DNA of 64,000 nt from Paragonimus skrjabini miyazakii (GCA_014338405.1 JTDE01021428.1:1-64000), one strand, 5' to 3'; shown: positions 1 through 15,400, counted from the stretch's first letter. Notes: generated by a model not told the origin, from the letters alone. Numbers and translations: made by a program.

Positions 1-1249
1 GCTTTCTGGAGTCTCTCTGAGAGTTAGGCTTTTCGGTCACAATCTTTGGTCGTGTCGATGTACGTTATATTGTTACTACCAAGTGTTGTTCAGTCAACAC
101 GTGCATTGGCTTCCCGCAAGCCATGGTCTGTTATGTGGAACTAGCTGGGCGACACGTTAAATGAATAGGAAAACTAAAACTGTTAGTCTTGTTGTAGGGA
201 CCAACCTCTTACACAAGCTTCCTCCAATTAACCATGCTAGCAGAGGCATATCAGTCAACCGCCCAGTTGTCCGAACTAGGCCAACTGAACTTGGTTGCAA
301 AATCACACCCAATCTCACCTACCATCGATAAAAATGTCTACAAACCATGACTCAGAAGTCGTTCTGTTTTAGCTCGATGTATCATATGATACTCGGCTAG
401 CATCCAGCCAATCATGCTCGGTAAAAACTGAAGTGAATGTTACTGGTCACTTTGACGAAATGCCACGATTATTGGGCTAGATTCGTTAGAAAATCTCACC
501 CTTGAAACAGAAAAAGCCGAGTTTGGATGGTATCAGAAAAAAAGGTTTACCCAAGGTAAAATGTTCCCTTTTGTTTAGGTGCAATGAAACTCTGGTGTGA
601 AGTAACAGCAACTCACTTCGCGTGACTAGCCGCAGCTAACAGTTAAAGATCAATCACGGACGCAGACGGTGGTTTCGCTGATCCACTCGTGGGGGCATCC
701 AGCTTCAGTTTATCAGACATGCGAGGCCGCGTGTTGCGTACGTACGCTTAGTTATGGAATGTTATGATTGTTTAAAGTAGCCAACTTATTCGGTACTTTC
801 TTTGATTCGAAAACTTTACGCCCTATTTGTTTGAAACGTTTCCGTACCGTGTCTGTCAGAAACTTAAAGTACTGTTAGTACTAACGTTTTTGAGTATGTT
901 AATGTTTCCTACTTATTTCCTTCGAGATTCTTGTAACGAATAAACAGTGATCAATAAATAGTTTGGGGTGTTTTATTCATATTGACAGGACATCCCGCGT
1001 AGCTGATCGCAGCATCCACACTTTAAATAGACTATTTAACCACCATAATTGAAGATGAAGGACTATTGTTCTGCACTTAATAGAACTTGTTAGGAGTGTC
1101 TACGTTTGTCACGACAGAGATACGAGCTCCGGTTAGGTTTTGATTACGTAACGATCTCGGCCGTCACATCATTCACAGTCGATATATAATACAAAAACAC
1201 CTGGTCACTTCAGGCATTACGTAATCACTAAAATGGTTTTGTCTAATAC

Positions 1250-1345
1250 TGAGTCAATGGTGCAGTGGTCAAAATTGTTGCATCATGAAAGGGAGCCAGT
1301 GTTCAAATCTTGCTCGTTTCAAGTATGTGCAATAACGACGGACCT
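1250..1345 (+). repeat. tRNA-derived SINE-like copy (5' head)
   Basis: The sequence GAGTCAATGGTGCAGTGGTC matches the A-box head of the copy at 52.69 kb. About 40 bp later, GTGTTCAAATC stands where a B box is expected. The following CAAGTATGTGCAATAACGACG matches the body of the other copies. It is diverged and lacks the 3' half. Confidence 0.6.
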
Positions 1346-4300
1346 TACTGAATGTGAAAATCGGATTCAATACTTCTTTGTGAAAGGGACTGGCTGAACC
1401 TTTCACATAAACGTGAATATTGTGATTAATTAGGTGTTATCTACTTTATATCAAATATACAGCTGGTAACCAGTTGAAAATTGCACTCATTCGCATAATC
1501 TGGAGCGTTCTCAGTTTATCCCTTTCAAGTTATTTAACGAGCGTATAAAGCTGGAAATTCATCTGTTAGGTGTTACGTTCTTTTAGGTGACATGATTTAA
1601 TGTGAATTGTAGATCCCCACTGCCAGATCACTGACCTAATGCGCAACGCTTAAAATGGAATGAAAATATGTGCAGTCTTAAACATTCACTTCATTACGTG
1701 TGATGTAGACTTGTCGGTAACCGGAGCACCTTGAAATCAACTCTGTCCATCCTTACGAGCATGGAGTCTACAGTAGTTTTTGTCTCATTTTCATAATCGT
1801 TAACATGCGTAGTCATCAGATCAGATGTCAATGCTTATACTTGTTTGATTTGATGGAAAATAGGTACGAAACACTTTCGACCGAATCCCTTTACATGCAT
1901 GTGTCAGTTGTTTTTACAAAACTAGTGATTTACATTCAGCATTGTTTTCTTACAACGAATAACAACTATATTGCTTTACAACATCAAAATGTCTCAGCTA
2001 CCTCCAAATGTATTCTTGGTCCATTCATTGTTTGAACTTGTTTGTTATTCTCTAACGAGATTTATCGTAGTGACAAACCAGTTCTGTTGCCCACCGTCCA
2101 AAATTTTTCATGTAAAAATATTCACTATATCAGTAGAAAGACGCATCACTCAGTTGACAAACGTTTTGAACGTCCAGTTGATTTGTTCGAAAACACAACG
2201 GTAAATTGTATGTCGAGACAGATTTTCATTTACATAATGTCAGTTTTACATGTTTCGTTTTCATATGATTGTGAAAGACACGCACGGTCTAATGGTTAAT
2301 TAAGGGGGTGTAAGTTGGTGGACTGCAATCGTATGGTAAGACAGCGTGTGACCATTTTCACACATTTTGGACACTATTCATGATAGGTGTGAATAGTTTG
2401 AATGACAGATTTGAGTTCAATCACCGAATCAAACTCTGCATACACAGAGTAGACGGTACAATGGTTACGTGAGGAGCAAATGATCGGCGTTTACTAATTG
2501 AAACCATTTATGTAGAGTGAAGACGTGATAATTGCAATGGAAAGAACGCCGAAGTGCTAAGTGAGGCAATTGTTATAAAATATGTGTGCGAAAGACACTT
2601 ACTTAAAGTAAGCTTGTTAGACAGTGCTAATTCAGATGGACAGATGGGGAATGTGAAAGACCCCTTTCTGGAACAGTTTTTGTGTGGTGGTATCAATTAG
2701 GATCAGTAGTGATAGAATAATGGGTTGATTCACCTTGTAAGTGAGGCAGTGTGAGACTTTACGTGTGATTTACTCTTAAAACAACCACTAAGTATGCGGT
2801 AATTGTATCTGATGGGGATGTTCTACTTCTGGTCAGAGAAGTTCTTTAGATCAAGTGAACCGATAATATATCTTATGCGGGCAAAACTTGAGCAACTACG
2901 AGAATTTAAAAACATTGGGTTGCTATTAAGTTTTTTGATGCCTAGGATTGATACATCACCAAACTTTGGTAAATTGATGTGTACAAAATCAAGCTGAAAC
3001 TGAAATCTGCAGAGTCCTGCTTTATTTCGAGGTCAGTCTAAGAGTGTGTAGCCATTCTGAAGTTTTTGGTTTAATTTTACCTCCGCTTATAACTTCTGAG
3101 TAGACCAACTCATGATCTGTTGCAGGACTTTAAGTGAGTCAACGTGATGTTTGGGAACAAGTTTTCCTAAAATAGAACATTTCCTTATTAGTGAAATAAA
3201 ATACAAATGTAAGTTAAATATTGACACCCGGACAACTGGAACCAGTTCACTGACTTGAGAAAGCTATGAATATTGCGAAACGTTAGAATTTATTTCGTCC
3301 TTGTCTGTCATATTCTTTCAGACATCACCTTGTAACCGGTAACCGCAGCATATTTTTAAAAACGATTGGCGATCCCAAGATATCGAAGCCGATTGTGTAA
3401 GAGCTGTTTTGTGCAAAGGTTAGATCGATATAGTTTACTAGAGTACTTTTCACGAACATTGATACTGTCTGATCTAGGTAGCCTGATAACAATTCAAGCA
3501 ATACAATCGTGTCAAAATAACGGTCTACTGTTTCGAAAATAAAGAATTTGCCTAACAGGGCTTTCAACCGTTAACGTTTTGTTTGCTACAGACCATCACA
3601 ATCACCCACCAATATGATCCGAATTCTTTTTTCGCAATTCGTGGCAAGAAAGTGGAAACACACTGATGTTAGAACTGTTCAGTAAATCCTACCGAAAATG
3701 GACAATAACAGTCGAAATTCATTGAGTGTAATTTTAAAACACTAACTTTCTGTCGCAATTTCTGTCAACTTGTTGATTACTGATAAGTGGTTCAGCAGAT
3801 TTGATAACTTAGAAAACAACCAACTTTGAAAAATCCGGACTTCTGCTGAACAGCGACAGTAAACTTGCTAACCAATGAAAAATGCACACAGCGACTTTTT
3901 GTTATAGAAAACTGTTTTGAGAAGGGCGCTGGTTGCATCCGTATACGATGAACCTCCCACTTTTACCTTATTGACAGTTACCCATCGTCCGCAGACTATA
4001 GCTGAATCAGTTTCCTGAAAATTCAGAACTTCACTTAATTGCGCGGACATGCTCCAATCAGTCAATTTATAGTGTAATTGCCTGCAAACATAAAAGCATG
4101 GGTATTCTCCAAAGCCATCATCCTCTGATTTAGGCAGGCAATGTCACACTAACTCACCTCTATCGATCAACTTGCCACCATTTTAGATGAAAATTAGTTC
4201 AAACTCCAGTATTCTTTGGTGGAATGGGAATACCTCAGTCATCGAGAACTGGTTTCGTTTTTACTGATATTTTACCGTCAGAGTGTTTGCAGAAAGACTT

Positions 4301-5664
4301 TATGTATGTCTTTCAAAATCTAATTTAGAAGGCACGATAAACAGATGGACTAAGTTGTCTGTTGCAGTATCTAGAGTTCGAACAGAATTTGGTCCTTGTT
4401 AACTAATGTAAGAATGCGTCGTTTGTTGTACCGAATGAAAGCAAATTGAAAACACTTGGCGAGATCCATTTCACACCTATAGTTTAACTGAATTATTTTT
4501 GTGTGGCGGCAAAATTAGTTGCGCGAACATTGGGGCATCACATAAATTGATGGATGAATATTTACCCCATGTGTATACTACTCACAACAGTAAAAAGTAG
4601 GCAGAATAGAAACGGAGAAATCTTATTGTTTTGGTCACCCTAGATGCGAATTTTATTACATGAATTTTGATGCTCATTGCATGAGATATTCATGCTAAAT
4701 TAATACACATCGGTTGAGTCCTGAGAATACTAAGACTTCATCACGTCACTGTGTAAAACACTGTCGGATTGTTTCGATACAACAAGCTTTCACTATGTGG
4801 TTATGTTACGTCCGCCCAACAAGCATAAACTGCACCATGTTTGTTTCAGTTACTAGTGGGAGACTAGTAATCCTGCTAGTACAAAACACCTTAAGTTCTG
4901 CTGCTGTAGTCTGTCACATGAATCCCGCATGAAAAAACTCGCCAATCCCAGAAACACTTTTATCACGCCCAAAACCTTTCCTGTTTGAGTACTTCCACTG
5001 GGAACACAAACATCTCGCAGCCATTCAAAAGAAACATTCTGGTGCTTGGAACCGGCGTAGGTTTTCAAAAGTAGAAACATCGCAGCAGTCTTATCATTTT
5101 CAAGTAACGTCCGCGTTGGCCCCGAAGTGGATAACTAAAATAAGCAAGTCTGCTATTCATCACGTTTTAAATACACACTCTGATACACAGCGCAAGAATA
5201 TACCTGGTTTGGCGTTTACTTAGCGGTGGGTTTTCCCTCCGACCAAACTAGATTTTAGCGGAGAGTCACCGAAACGCGTTAACGACTTGAGTACAACTGC
5301 ATGGATAAATGGTTTTATGGAACACAGTAATCTAAACGCCGAGCATTAATGACTCACGCTACCCGGCTGTAATGTGGACTAAATTCTTTGCTTGCACAAA
5401 ACAGACAGGATCAACTATTACTTTCTTTAGCTGTTGTACTTCCTTTTGTCACAAACGGAAATCGATGAACTAGTTGTAGTTGGTTAGTAAACGAACAAGT
5501 ATCCACGACGATCATACTGCTTAAAAGAAAAGGGTGCGCACCAACTACATACTGTTGAATGATGTTGGATGTTGGATGATGCAGAGCGATAAATCCGTTG
5601 AGGTAAGTTACCATGAATCGCCACGGGCGATAAACACATACCTTTCTGCAACTCAGGAAGCCAC

Positions 5665-5760
5665 CACTTCGTGGTCCAGTGGATTCGGCTGGGCTAAAAG
5701 CTACCACTTACTTTCGGGTCGTAGATTCGAGATACCTGTGTTGGTGAGACACAACGTATT
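5665..5760 (+). repeat. Possible second tRNA-derived repeat family
   Basis: CGTGGTCCAGTGGATTCGGC resembles a tRNA A box. GTCGTAGATTCGAGATACC, about 30 bp later, resembles a B box. It does not match the other SINE-like copies and has no tRNA cloverleaf. It may be a relic of another tRNA-derived element. Confidence 0.35.
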
Positions 5761-8700
5761 TTAAAAAGCTATCCGTCGAATCATTGGTGATCAGTGCAAA
5801 CAATTGTTTGGGGAAGCAACTGTTGGTTTACCCTTCTAAGGAATTTCCTAAAACGGTCATCTTTTTAATGGTATTCTCTGGAATGCTGTTCTCATCCTCA
5901 AATATCAACTTTCTTGCCTCGGTTTTGAGCTCGATTTCTATGTTGATTATAACGTTGTTCATGAGTTCGATTCACATTCATATGAACGTCATGTAGATAT
6001 AGAAGCCCAATAACAAGGTGAAAGAAACTGAAAGGTTTAACGCTCTGTTAACGTGTGTTCTACGTCTCTGTCTAAATAGTACGTAGATATTATCAGGAAA
6101 TGGTCCGGAGAGTGATCCTACCTCATCACGTGATGCCTGAGCGACCATCACTGCATTCCTACGGTCGTCTGGTAGAATGCTTCCTTTAAGAAGGCTTGTA
6201 ACAACTTAATCGACTAAGCGCAACTTCCGGAGAAGGAACTCTGGCTATCATTACGGGGGGATGTTCTTTTTAACGGATTGGAAATAGTATGGTTCGTACT
6301 CATTGCTTGGCACATAATTCGAGAGGATTTTGCAGAAGTAAAATCGCCCCTTCCTGAAAGAGAATATTCCATATAAAAACCACTTCTGCTGTTCTGGTTG
6401 AATATTCTCTGCAAGTCAGCATCGTACTAGCTCTTGTTAATTCATTAAGAGAATTAAGTGCCGAACCACTTTCTTTAATCGAATTTGCTTGTCAATGAGG
6501 GCTGGACAAGATTACTGTACAGAGCATAAGTGCAAAACTCGTTTTGGTCTCAGCTTTGTCAACAGAAGATTGTTTAATCGTATGTCATCTGTTGCTATAT
6601 GAAAAAATATCCAGATGTTTGAGGAAGTTGCGGTACCAAAAACACGACCAAACACAGGCACATGTTTTAAAGTTAACGATTTCATTCGAGGCATGCGTTT
6701 TAGCAGCTCCGTTTATCTGAGGGTTCACTTGGAACAATTCTTCGTAATCCTTACCACAATGTTTCTGTTTAAGCTCCCGACACAACTTCTGGCTACTAAA
6801 ATTAGATAAAACTTCTTATGTCCGGCTCTTTCCGAATCACCTGTGTAGACTTGCTGCTGAACACAGTGTTCAGCAATTGTCAATGTTAGCAGTATTCGTC
6901 CAGGTTATAGAGATAACTTCATACTTAGCAAACAGAAAGGTTATTAGAGAATAAAATTATTATACATGATTGCCATTTGTCGGTAGACAGCAAAACCAAT
7001 CAAAACAATTGTCCCACAACTACATGGACATCTGAAGTAACGGTGTTTCTTCTCCCTCTAATGAGAAATATGATCCAAATCTAGTCTTATGCTGTGTTGA
7101 AGGTAATGTGGTTCTCGTCATACACTTGTACAGTAATGATAGATGGATGGACAGTAATCATACCGTTTGCCAGTGTGATCATATTTAATCCATGATGAGT
7201 GCCAACAGTAGTTAAGGCTAGATGGTGATGGAGGCGTCATCGATTTGTAACTTTAATTTCTGGGATTGAAGTTGGAATCAGTGATGAAAGAGAACGTCTC
7301 GTTTTATCATTGGATAATTCAACTAATCACGTTGGTAAATCATTACTATGGTTTACATATCATTGTTCTTATAGATGATTGCTAGGTCATTAGTAGAGTA
7401 CAACAGAAACGTTTGCAGTTAGTGGGCTGTCACATTCGCTGTCTCTTGAAACTTTTGATGCCAGGTTTTTAAACTGGTTAAGAATCCCTGGGGTCCCTTA
7501 GCTTGAAAATTCTACACAACTCAAAGTAGCTTGAGTATGAAATTCTGCAACTACAGTCAAACCGGAAAAATTTAAATAAAACCACAACAAAACGTTGCTT
7601 TGAATTTATGTACATATGTAGAGTGTCCGACAAAAATGGACTCACAACTGACTATAATTGTCATATTTCAGTAAACTATCCAAAAAGAACCCATAATTGA
7701 GTTTTGCTTCTGAAAAAGTTAATCGGTGTTGTGTATTCTTGCCACGGTCTGGGCTGGTTGAAAAACTCGGGGGAATGGAAGAGCTAGGATCACACGTGAA
7801 CGCTGTCTAGCCAGTACCAACCAAGAGTTCCACACCACTTACTATGTGTAGAGACAATAGGTCATATTAAATTTCAGCACTTTCGCTCATCACTTAAAAA
7901 GCCCACCAGTTTTTAATCTTCATACTGTTTGATTTCAGAGTGAAATGCTCGGATTGTGAAATAATTAAAAGACAGAACAGACTTCCTGTCCTTTTAAGTC
8001 CAGTTAATGATAACAAGGTTAGAACGTCTCGGCCCAATTGAAGCCACGACGTTCATTACGCCATATATCTGCCACAGTCTACCAGATGGATCTGCGTGTG
8101 TATAGATGTACCAACTTAGTTTGAAAACTTATCGTTCCTGTGACCCAGCTTGCATTTGCCGCAATTCTCAACGTGTATTAAAAACAATTTGTGACCACTG
8201 TCCTACGTGACTTTGATCCCAGACAACGGTGAAGATCAGTTCATTAATTCGACCCATCTGGTTGACTGTGACCGTCGCAGATACACAGAGATAGCGTTCT
8301 GTATCGTCTGACCTGTCTGGTCGCGACAGGTTACACGGCTCATCCTGTCTACAGTTGGTCATGAAATCCGGTGATATAATGTCTTGTGTAGTTGGCTAGA
8401 TGATTGACCTACGAGGACTTTGATCGGAGTTCAGATCTTGATCATAGCGAAGATTTGCTCACTGCTGAGGAGCGTGAATCAGAGGACAACTTGAGTCTGG
8501 CGCTATTTTTTGAAAAGGATGATATACAATTCTTTCTAAGTGTGTGAACGGCAATTAGCTATAGTCGTTGCTGTCCATGCAAAGTTGTTACATCTAAAAC
8601 ATCCTGTGCTTTTGTTTTAATCGCATACACCAGAATAGAATATCCATTGATAATATTTACTAGTCATTCAGTTAGTTTACTCAATAATGTTTTGTGTTAT

Positions 8701-10488
8701 ATCCGAAACAGTACACTATGGTACTAATGACAGTAACCAACGAATAACTTAAAATCGTTTTGTTTATCTGGGTAACTTTGTAACTAAAGCGTATAAGTAA
8801 CCTGTTTCGACTTACCGGACTCTATAAACCACACCTATGAAATATAACTAAGCTTTTCCGTTGTTGTAACTTTAACTGCTGAAACCTTTCCAAAGTGTGA
8901 CGCTATAATATAGCAACGTTTTGACAGTTTTAAAATTTGGGAACTTGTGCATGATTATTATTCTTGACAAATTGGATTTTATACACTGACATATATGAAG
9001 CGGTCTTAGTGTATTCAGTTTAACGAAAAATTCTGTTAAGTTTATTTCTACATTTCCCCATGAAAATCAGTTAGGTTCGGTTGCAAGTGTTTTCACTGAG
9101 AAATGAAACACAATCTTATAGGATGTGAAAGGGAGTTAACAGTGTCCAGTGGAATAATTAAGTCGAGAGTGTAAGAGGAATGTATCAGGACTCCCGTCGC
9201 GTTCAAAGTGTCCAATAACATAAAGGATGTATCATTCATAATGTTCTCGTTGCTAAGACCTTCCTGCATTATAATTCGGATATCACCATAGGTCAGTTAA
9301 TTTCGCCTAACAAGATTTGACGCAATAATGTCATTGATGTTTCAACAGTTTTTCGGTTCTTGTTGGAGTCCTAGAACCAGAAACTTACGAGGCATGTCCA
9401 GAAGTCACAGCAACAGAGATCAGTATGGCGCCAACAGCAGTCAAATTTCACTGGAGTCAAACTAACGCGTACCATTATGTGAAAAACTGATAGAAATTTT
9501 GTCTTTCATTGGTCTGTATGAACTGCTCCTGTGAATAAAGCGTTACACTGGTATTCGTCTCTGTATGTTTCGACTGAATGATTGTTGATTGACTTTTATG
9601 AAGAAAATATTGCCAGTTATTGCTGGCAACTTGCGTGAGATAGAAGTATTGATTGGACGACGCTATAGACTGCCTTATTTTCATTTGAACGTCAAGCACT
9701 AGTCATCACCATTGACTTAATTTATGCTCAGTGAACAGAGAGTGAGACTTATGGGACAGGCAAGAATCACGAATAGAATGATATGCTAGGCATTGGTTGA
9801 CGGCTGTAAGACAGTGAGCTCAAAGTTACGCATAAGGCTTTAGAGCGATGACCCCTTTTCTCTCAAGAAGACAGGTGCTCAGTGGCAAGCGTGAGTTTGT
9901 AACGGGGCACATGGTAATTCGTTCTGGCGAAAGTGGTCACTACATTCGGGTGAACCTATAACAGGCTGCAGTGTGGCGGAGACAATCTGTTTATTTCAAA
10001 CTCAAATCCAGTTTTGATAAAGAATCTTACAACACTCGAAACAAGAACATAACGAATCAATTCTAGTGCCATTTGAGGTTCTGATGAGTTTTATGTATTG
10101 GTTTGTTTCTAACGGGAATTTTACCTGGGGAGCATGGCAATTCTTGTTGAATAAAGTGTTACTTCTAATTTGTAAGTAGTTAGAAAAGTAACACTAACTC
10201 CACCATCTACCATTCTCAGCCTTGAAACGTGCAGAAAATCAGGAAAATCGCTAATTGAATGCAAACGGCTACAGGTACAAACGTTACAGAAACAGGGCGA
10301 GAGGGAAAAGCCACGGCCTAACCTTCATAGAGTAGCCCAAGTGTTCCATGTGCAAAAGTATGTCATTGACGAAAAGGGAATATACTATTAATCATCACTC
10401 AGCACTGGTGTAGAAAATTCTCATTAATTTCTGCTCTCATGCGGTTGAACGCTTAAGTATGATTATCCAGTCGTGTCCAATATAAAGC

Positions 10489-10680
10489 AAACGGCGCAGT
10501 GATTAACATGGTTGCCTCAAAAAGGCGTTGCCAGAGTTTTATTTCCAGCCGTCGCAAGGATAGACACAACTGACGAGCCCTAGCAAGAGCGAAACTCGAA
10601 GCTAGTGCTTCCTTCTGAAGGAGACTGACGGGAGAGTCTATGGAAATGCGGTAGGTATGATCAAGTGTGAATGTTTCTTA
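10489..10680 (+). repeat. tRNA-derived SINE-like copy (near full length)
   Basis: The head GGCGCAGTGATTAACATGG is an A-box-like start, followed by GCCAGAGTTTTATTTCCAGC as a decayed B box. The body ACGAGCCCTAGCAAGAGCG...AAACTCGAAG and the 3' part GACTGACGGGAGAGTCTATG match the copy at 52.69 kb along the whole length. Confidence 0.7.
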
Positions 10681-13600
10681 ACTTGGAAAGTACATTCGAG
10701 TACATCATGAACCACAATGACAGGATAATCTGATAACCAATTATTCTTTTAGAAAGCACATTTGAAATGAATGGAAATACAACTAGGTAAACGCTGGGCT
10801 TCTGGATAGAAAGCAGTGGGCAACTGCTGACGTGATGCGCAGCAGAATATACTATTACATCCGGACAAAATTAAAGAGTCTGACTCTCTCCTCATGATGT
10901 TTCTATGCATCTGGATTGCTAGAGGGCTGTTCACTAGACGGTTCTTTCTTTCGTGTATGTTTCAAAAAGTTTGACATGACTTTAACGGCTGTATTGGATT
11001 TTCTCAGTTCCACATTTTCATTTATGGCAGATTTTCCACAGTTATTCTCAAAACCGTTTGTCATATCTTTTATCCTAATGCTTCCGACCTGTTAGTGCTT
11101 CTGTCAGATCTGAAATATGTGTCCACCTAAGTTTGAATAAACTAGGCCGACGCGTCTTCTCAATTCCATAACCAACTCTTGGTGAAGGTTCACAGAATCA
11201 CGTGTAGACTTCGGAAAATTCATTACTCAGCTCGGTACTCAACAATTATACTGTCATATCCGTCAGTTGTTTTCGATTAATCCTCCCACTATATCTGTAC
11301 CTTATTAACAATGTGTTGATGAAGAATGCCCCCTCAATTTTACTGCATTTGAATCGACGTGATGGTTTTATTCTACATCACGTCATAACAACTAAGGTAA
11401 TTGAACACCCTTTTTGTACTTGAGTAGGAATGATTAATTCGTATAAATATTTTGCGAAATACGTTAATCTGACATGCAGCTAAATAGTCCGTATCATTAA
11501 GGGATAACACTGAAACAGCCAGTAAATAAATAGCTTATTATCATCTTCTCGATATTTTAAAAGCATCTCTTGCCCAGTTCCTCAACATATTACGTGCTCT
11601 GTGGGCATTTTCCGTCTGAATGGTATACGTTACTGATCGCTTTTTACCAGACACTATCCGTGCCAATGGTGGGTGTGTGAAACCGCAGTTATGCAATGGC
11701 GCAATTTTGTTAAACACACCATTCTAATCATTCACGTCATACTAAGCAGCGTTATACTTGTGGTTGTAGTAGGCAATACGATAATTAGACTCACGAATGT
11801 TTTACAAAGGTTGTGTTTTGTGCGATCGAAATGAGACCGGTTCTGTACAAGTGCTGATTAATGGATTAACAAATTGCCAACTGTCATAAAACATACATAA
11901 TTTACTAGGTTTGATATTTAGACTGCAGTTTCCCACATCACTGATAGCCTATGGGTTTTGGTGGAATATGATACGAACGACCCTGCTTACAAAAGTACAT
12001 TACATACATACATTGTGTGGACATAATCAAAAGTGAGCACAGCCAAGTTGTCCAACTGTGTTTCATATAGACACACGTCTGTGAGTAAGTGAAGAGGCAA
12101 GTATTTCTAATTACCTATGCAAGCCAAAAGGATTACACGAAACGACAAACGTAAAATAGATTTTTGAAACCTTGTTGACGAAACGAGAAAGATTAAAACT
12201 TCTGTGCCTCACTCTTGTTATACTTAGTTCTTGAGTTTATGTGGCAGGGAAAAATTAATTTCACTCATGCGGTCTTCTGTATATGTTGATCACAAACTGC
12301 TTGTTGTCGTACGGTTTATGAGTGAGATACAAAAACGGATATAACAAGACTTGGAGAACTACGGATGGAACGTGAATACTTCAGCACTGAACATCGGAAC
12401 ACATTGAATCCATCATCTAACCGATATGTTTATTTGGTGGTCTCTGAAGAAAATCATAAAACCTTATCGGATTTTAACAGGTGTATCGATTGAGTCAGGT
12501 TTTCGTTAGGAACATACGCCTTTTCTGATACCATATGTTATGTCAATTTGTAATGCGTTTTTTGCTTTCCACTAGTACATTGGTGACTTGATCTTCATTG
12601 CATCAAAAACTCTTAATTATTCATTTGCTTACGACCAAGTCTATTCGCTTGCAGTGAATTTTACATTGTTCATGGTATCTATAACGATTTGACTTTCGCG
12701 GTAAACTTAACTAAACGTCTGTCTTCTTGTTACAGCAGTGTATGAAGTGAGAGATTTTGAGTCATTTAGACTTACTGTTAGAACTATTAAATAACACAAT
12801 AATTTCCAACTCACCGCAGCCTGAGCTTTGATTACAGAATCGAGTAGCATCTCCCATTACAGGGAAAATCCCAACCAAGGAGAAACGTGAGTTTTGATGG
12901 TTTATTTTATTTTGGATATTCTAATTACAGACTGTTGCTCATTAAACAATCTTCCTCGTTTGGCAGGAGAGAAGGAATGTGTCGGAACTGAGCCAGTTAA
13001 CCGCTTCATGTCGCTAGCCTCTCCAGATGAAAAATTATTTGACTCTCGACTCTCTTGATTGTCTGTCTTTGGTCAATTCACAACCTTGCCGCTTCTTGTA
13101 TGTGACATTCGGGGTCATTTTTCCTTGCAGACGCGGCAAAATCATATAACAGATTAACAATTTCCCCTCTCTGGAACTTTCTCGGTTGAGAAGGATTGAG
13201 GTTAGTCCACTTGGCTGAAGAGTTCAATCGCACTGGTACAAAGTATTGCCAAGCGGTAGGTATACTGAAGTTGATGATTGAGCATGTTGAATAATCTCAA
13301 TGAGACAAATCAAGCCTCAATACGGTGACAACCTAGTTGATTCACAACCTGTCCAGACCCAGATGCGCATTACGCTCTGGTAGTGAACCAATCCAACATC
13401 GCTTTAAGATACAACATAATGATTAGACAAACAGTCGTATTGTTAAATCTTCCATTGTTAATCGGATTTTAGTTCAATATTACAACGATTAGATTGTATT
13501 TTCTGTTACTGTAAGTGCTACTGATATAAATCTGCACTGTTTAATACTGATGTACATTTATAAATCTGTAACCGTGGACCGTTTACTGCAGTCAGTTTGA

Positions 13601-14639
13601 GTTCTTCTCTTCATTACTTAGGCAACAGGTTCGAATGTGAGTACTATTCCCAGTGCTATTTGAAATATCTAGTACTGAGTAGTACACTTGGTTTGCTTGT
13701 TATAATGTATTTTGAGATCATTTTTATCCACTGAAACGTCAACAAATCCGCCTTTTCGTACCCTTTGAAATGAATTTGGCATGGGCAAACAGGCTATTTG
13801 GAGCGTCTTTAGATGCGACTATGTAACTGCATAGTATTGCTCCAACCCAAGTTTAGTTTTTGGTTGTCCGTCAGAGTGGAAACTGATCGAAATAGATAAC
13901 AGAAATAGACGACACGACAGACTGCTTGCTTTTATTTTGTGTCACTTCTTTCATCATGAATAAGATCTCCGGTTACTCAGCTGCGTTAATTTGGGCTAAG
14001 CACACAATGACAGCAAACAATGGTTAATAATGACTGTCATATCAGAAAACATTACGATACTATGGCCAATATATAGAGAGAGCGGCGATGTAGCTTTTCG
14101 CACCAAAAAATCAGCTGAAACGTTTTCAGTTGTTCTGGGTTTATCGTCATCAGTATGGCCCACTATACTTTTTAATCTAGTTGTGTCATAGTTATGGCTC
14201 ACTAACCTCGTCACTCTTGTCGGTTTATAGTCACCTACTTGTTGGTACCATACGCAAGCCTACGTCTGCAAGATTGGCGGACGTCTTATGCAGGGTTCAG
14301 GCTAATGATCTACTGATTGTCTATGATACTGTAAGACTCATCATTAACTTACGCCATCTGCCTTTGATATCTACGATGCAATTGTGAAGGCTGGCCTAAT
14401 CGCGAATGTCAAAAGGTTGAAACTGCAGCAGACATAGCGGAAATCCTCCATGATGAGGAACATTCTCGTTACTGGACGATACACCACTGATGTTTTAATA
14501 ATCACTGTCGTCGACCTTTGTGCTCACGAGCTCATGAAGTTTGAATTAGTAAACGAAGTATAGGTGATCTCTGTCACTCACAAAATTGTGGAACAAGTTG
14601 GATCGGATATCCTCGGAGTTATTAGTTAGCCTAATACCA

Positions 14640-15400
14640 CGGCGAGTTGATCGTCTGATGGTAATTGACAGTTTATTAAAAGCGTAATGGTTAAAGTTGT
14701 CAATAGGAATGCCGTCATTAGACAACCCCTAAAACGCAACTGAAAAACTCTGGGTTGAAACCACACAAGGGATTTATCAGCAGTAAATCTGTCCGGTTGA
14801 AACAAGAACCAGCTTCTAAAATATACGAGTATTGTCCAGTCCCAATAGGACAACAACATCCGTAAGAAAAGATGAACCACAGTACTTACTAGATTTTATT
14901 AAGTGTGAATTCAGAACTTTTCAGCAGTACTGTAATCCATGAAACCGAAACCGTTCAGCCCTCAACCAATTGGGTAGAACAGATTGAACGACCAACTCAA
15001 ACGGAGTATCTGATAACGTTTTTCGTTATCACTGTTTGATTGTAGGTGCTATCATTTGCACGAATGCAGCAGCTGTACCCAATTCCATCGATATACACAA
15101 CCCCAGTGACAATCTCCGTTAGAACATGGATTATTTTGTAAAATACTACCAGTGATTCTTGAGAATAAGTCTTTGGTTCGAGAACAGATTGTCCTCCAGT
15201 GTAAAAAAAAATTTGCTAGAGGATCGTCAACATAAATGTGGAAGTGCTGTAGTCGACCTTCTACGGTAGGCATGCTCAACAAAGCCTGAAAATCGTGTGC
15301 AGTGTTAACCATCTTTAAAGTACTTGGCTGCAATGAGCCCGCTAACCACAGGTCGATCGTCTGATGAGTGATTAGTAACACGAGCACTTAATCAAATGTG
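14640..15400 (-). pseudogene. Decayed Ty3/Gypsy integrase and C-terminal tail
   Basis: On the minus strand a 111-codon frame (15052-15387) contains AHDFQALLSMPTVEGRLQHF followed by HIYVDDPLA. It lines up without gaps with the conserved Gypsy integrase core entry (H....L........R..H.HI.....PL) and is followed by RTICSRTK where L-T-x-x-D-R-F-T-R is usual. About 0.4 kb further on (14640-14880), frames read GLSNDGIPIDNFNHYAFN and TIRRSTRRGIRLTNN. These resemble the VSIDRLKPAY and T-R-x-G-R tail of Gypsy polyproteins in fluke genomes. Frames are broken and catalytic residues are not all visible. I am fairly unsure; no LTRs were found. Confidence 0.4.

Noticed and set aside
14181..14387. Plus-strand frame with ADVLCRVQAND, like the Gypsy RNase H end (ADALSRV...)
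   Set aside because: Single short match, on the strand opposite to the nearby integrase relic, and no neighbouring pol motifs.
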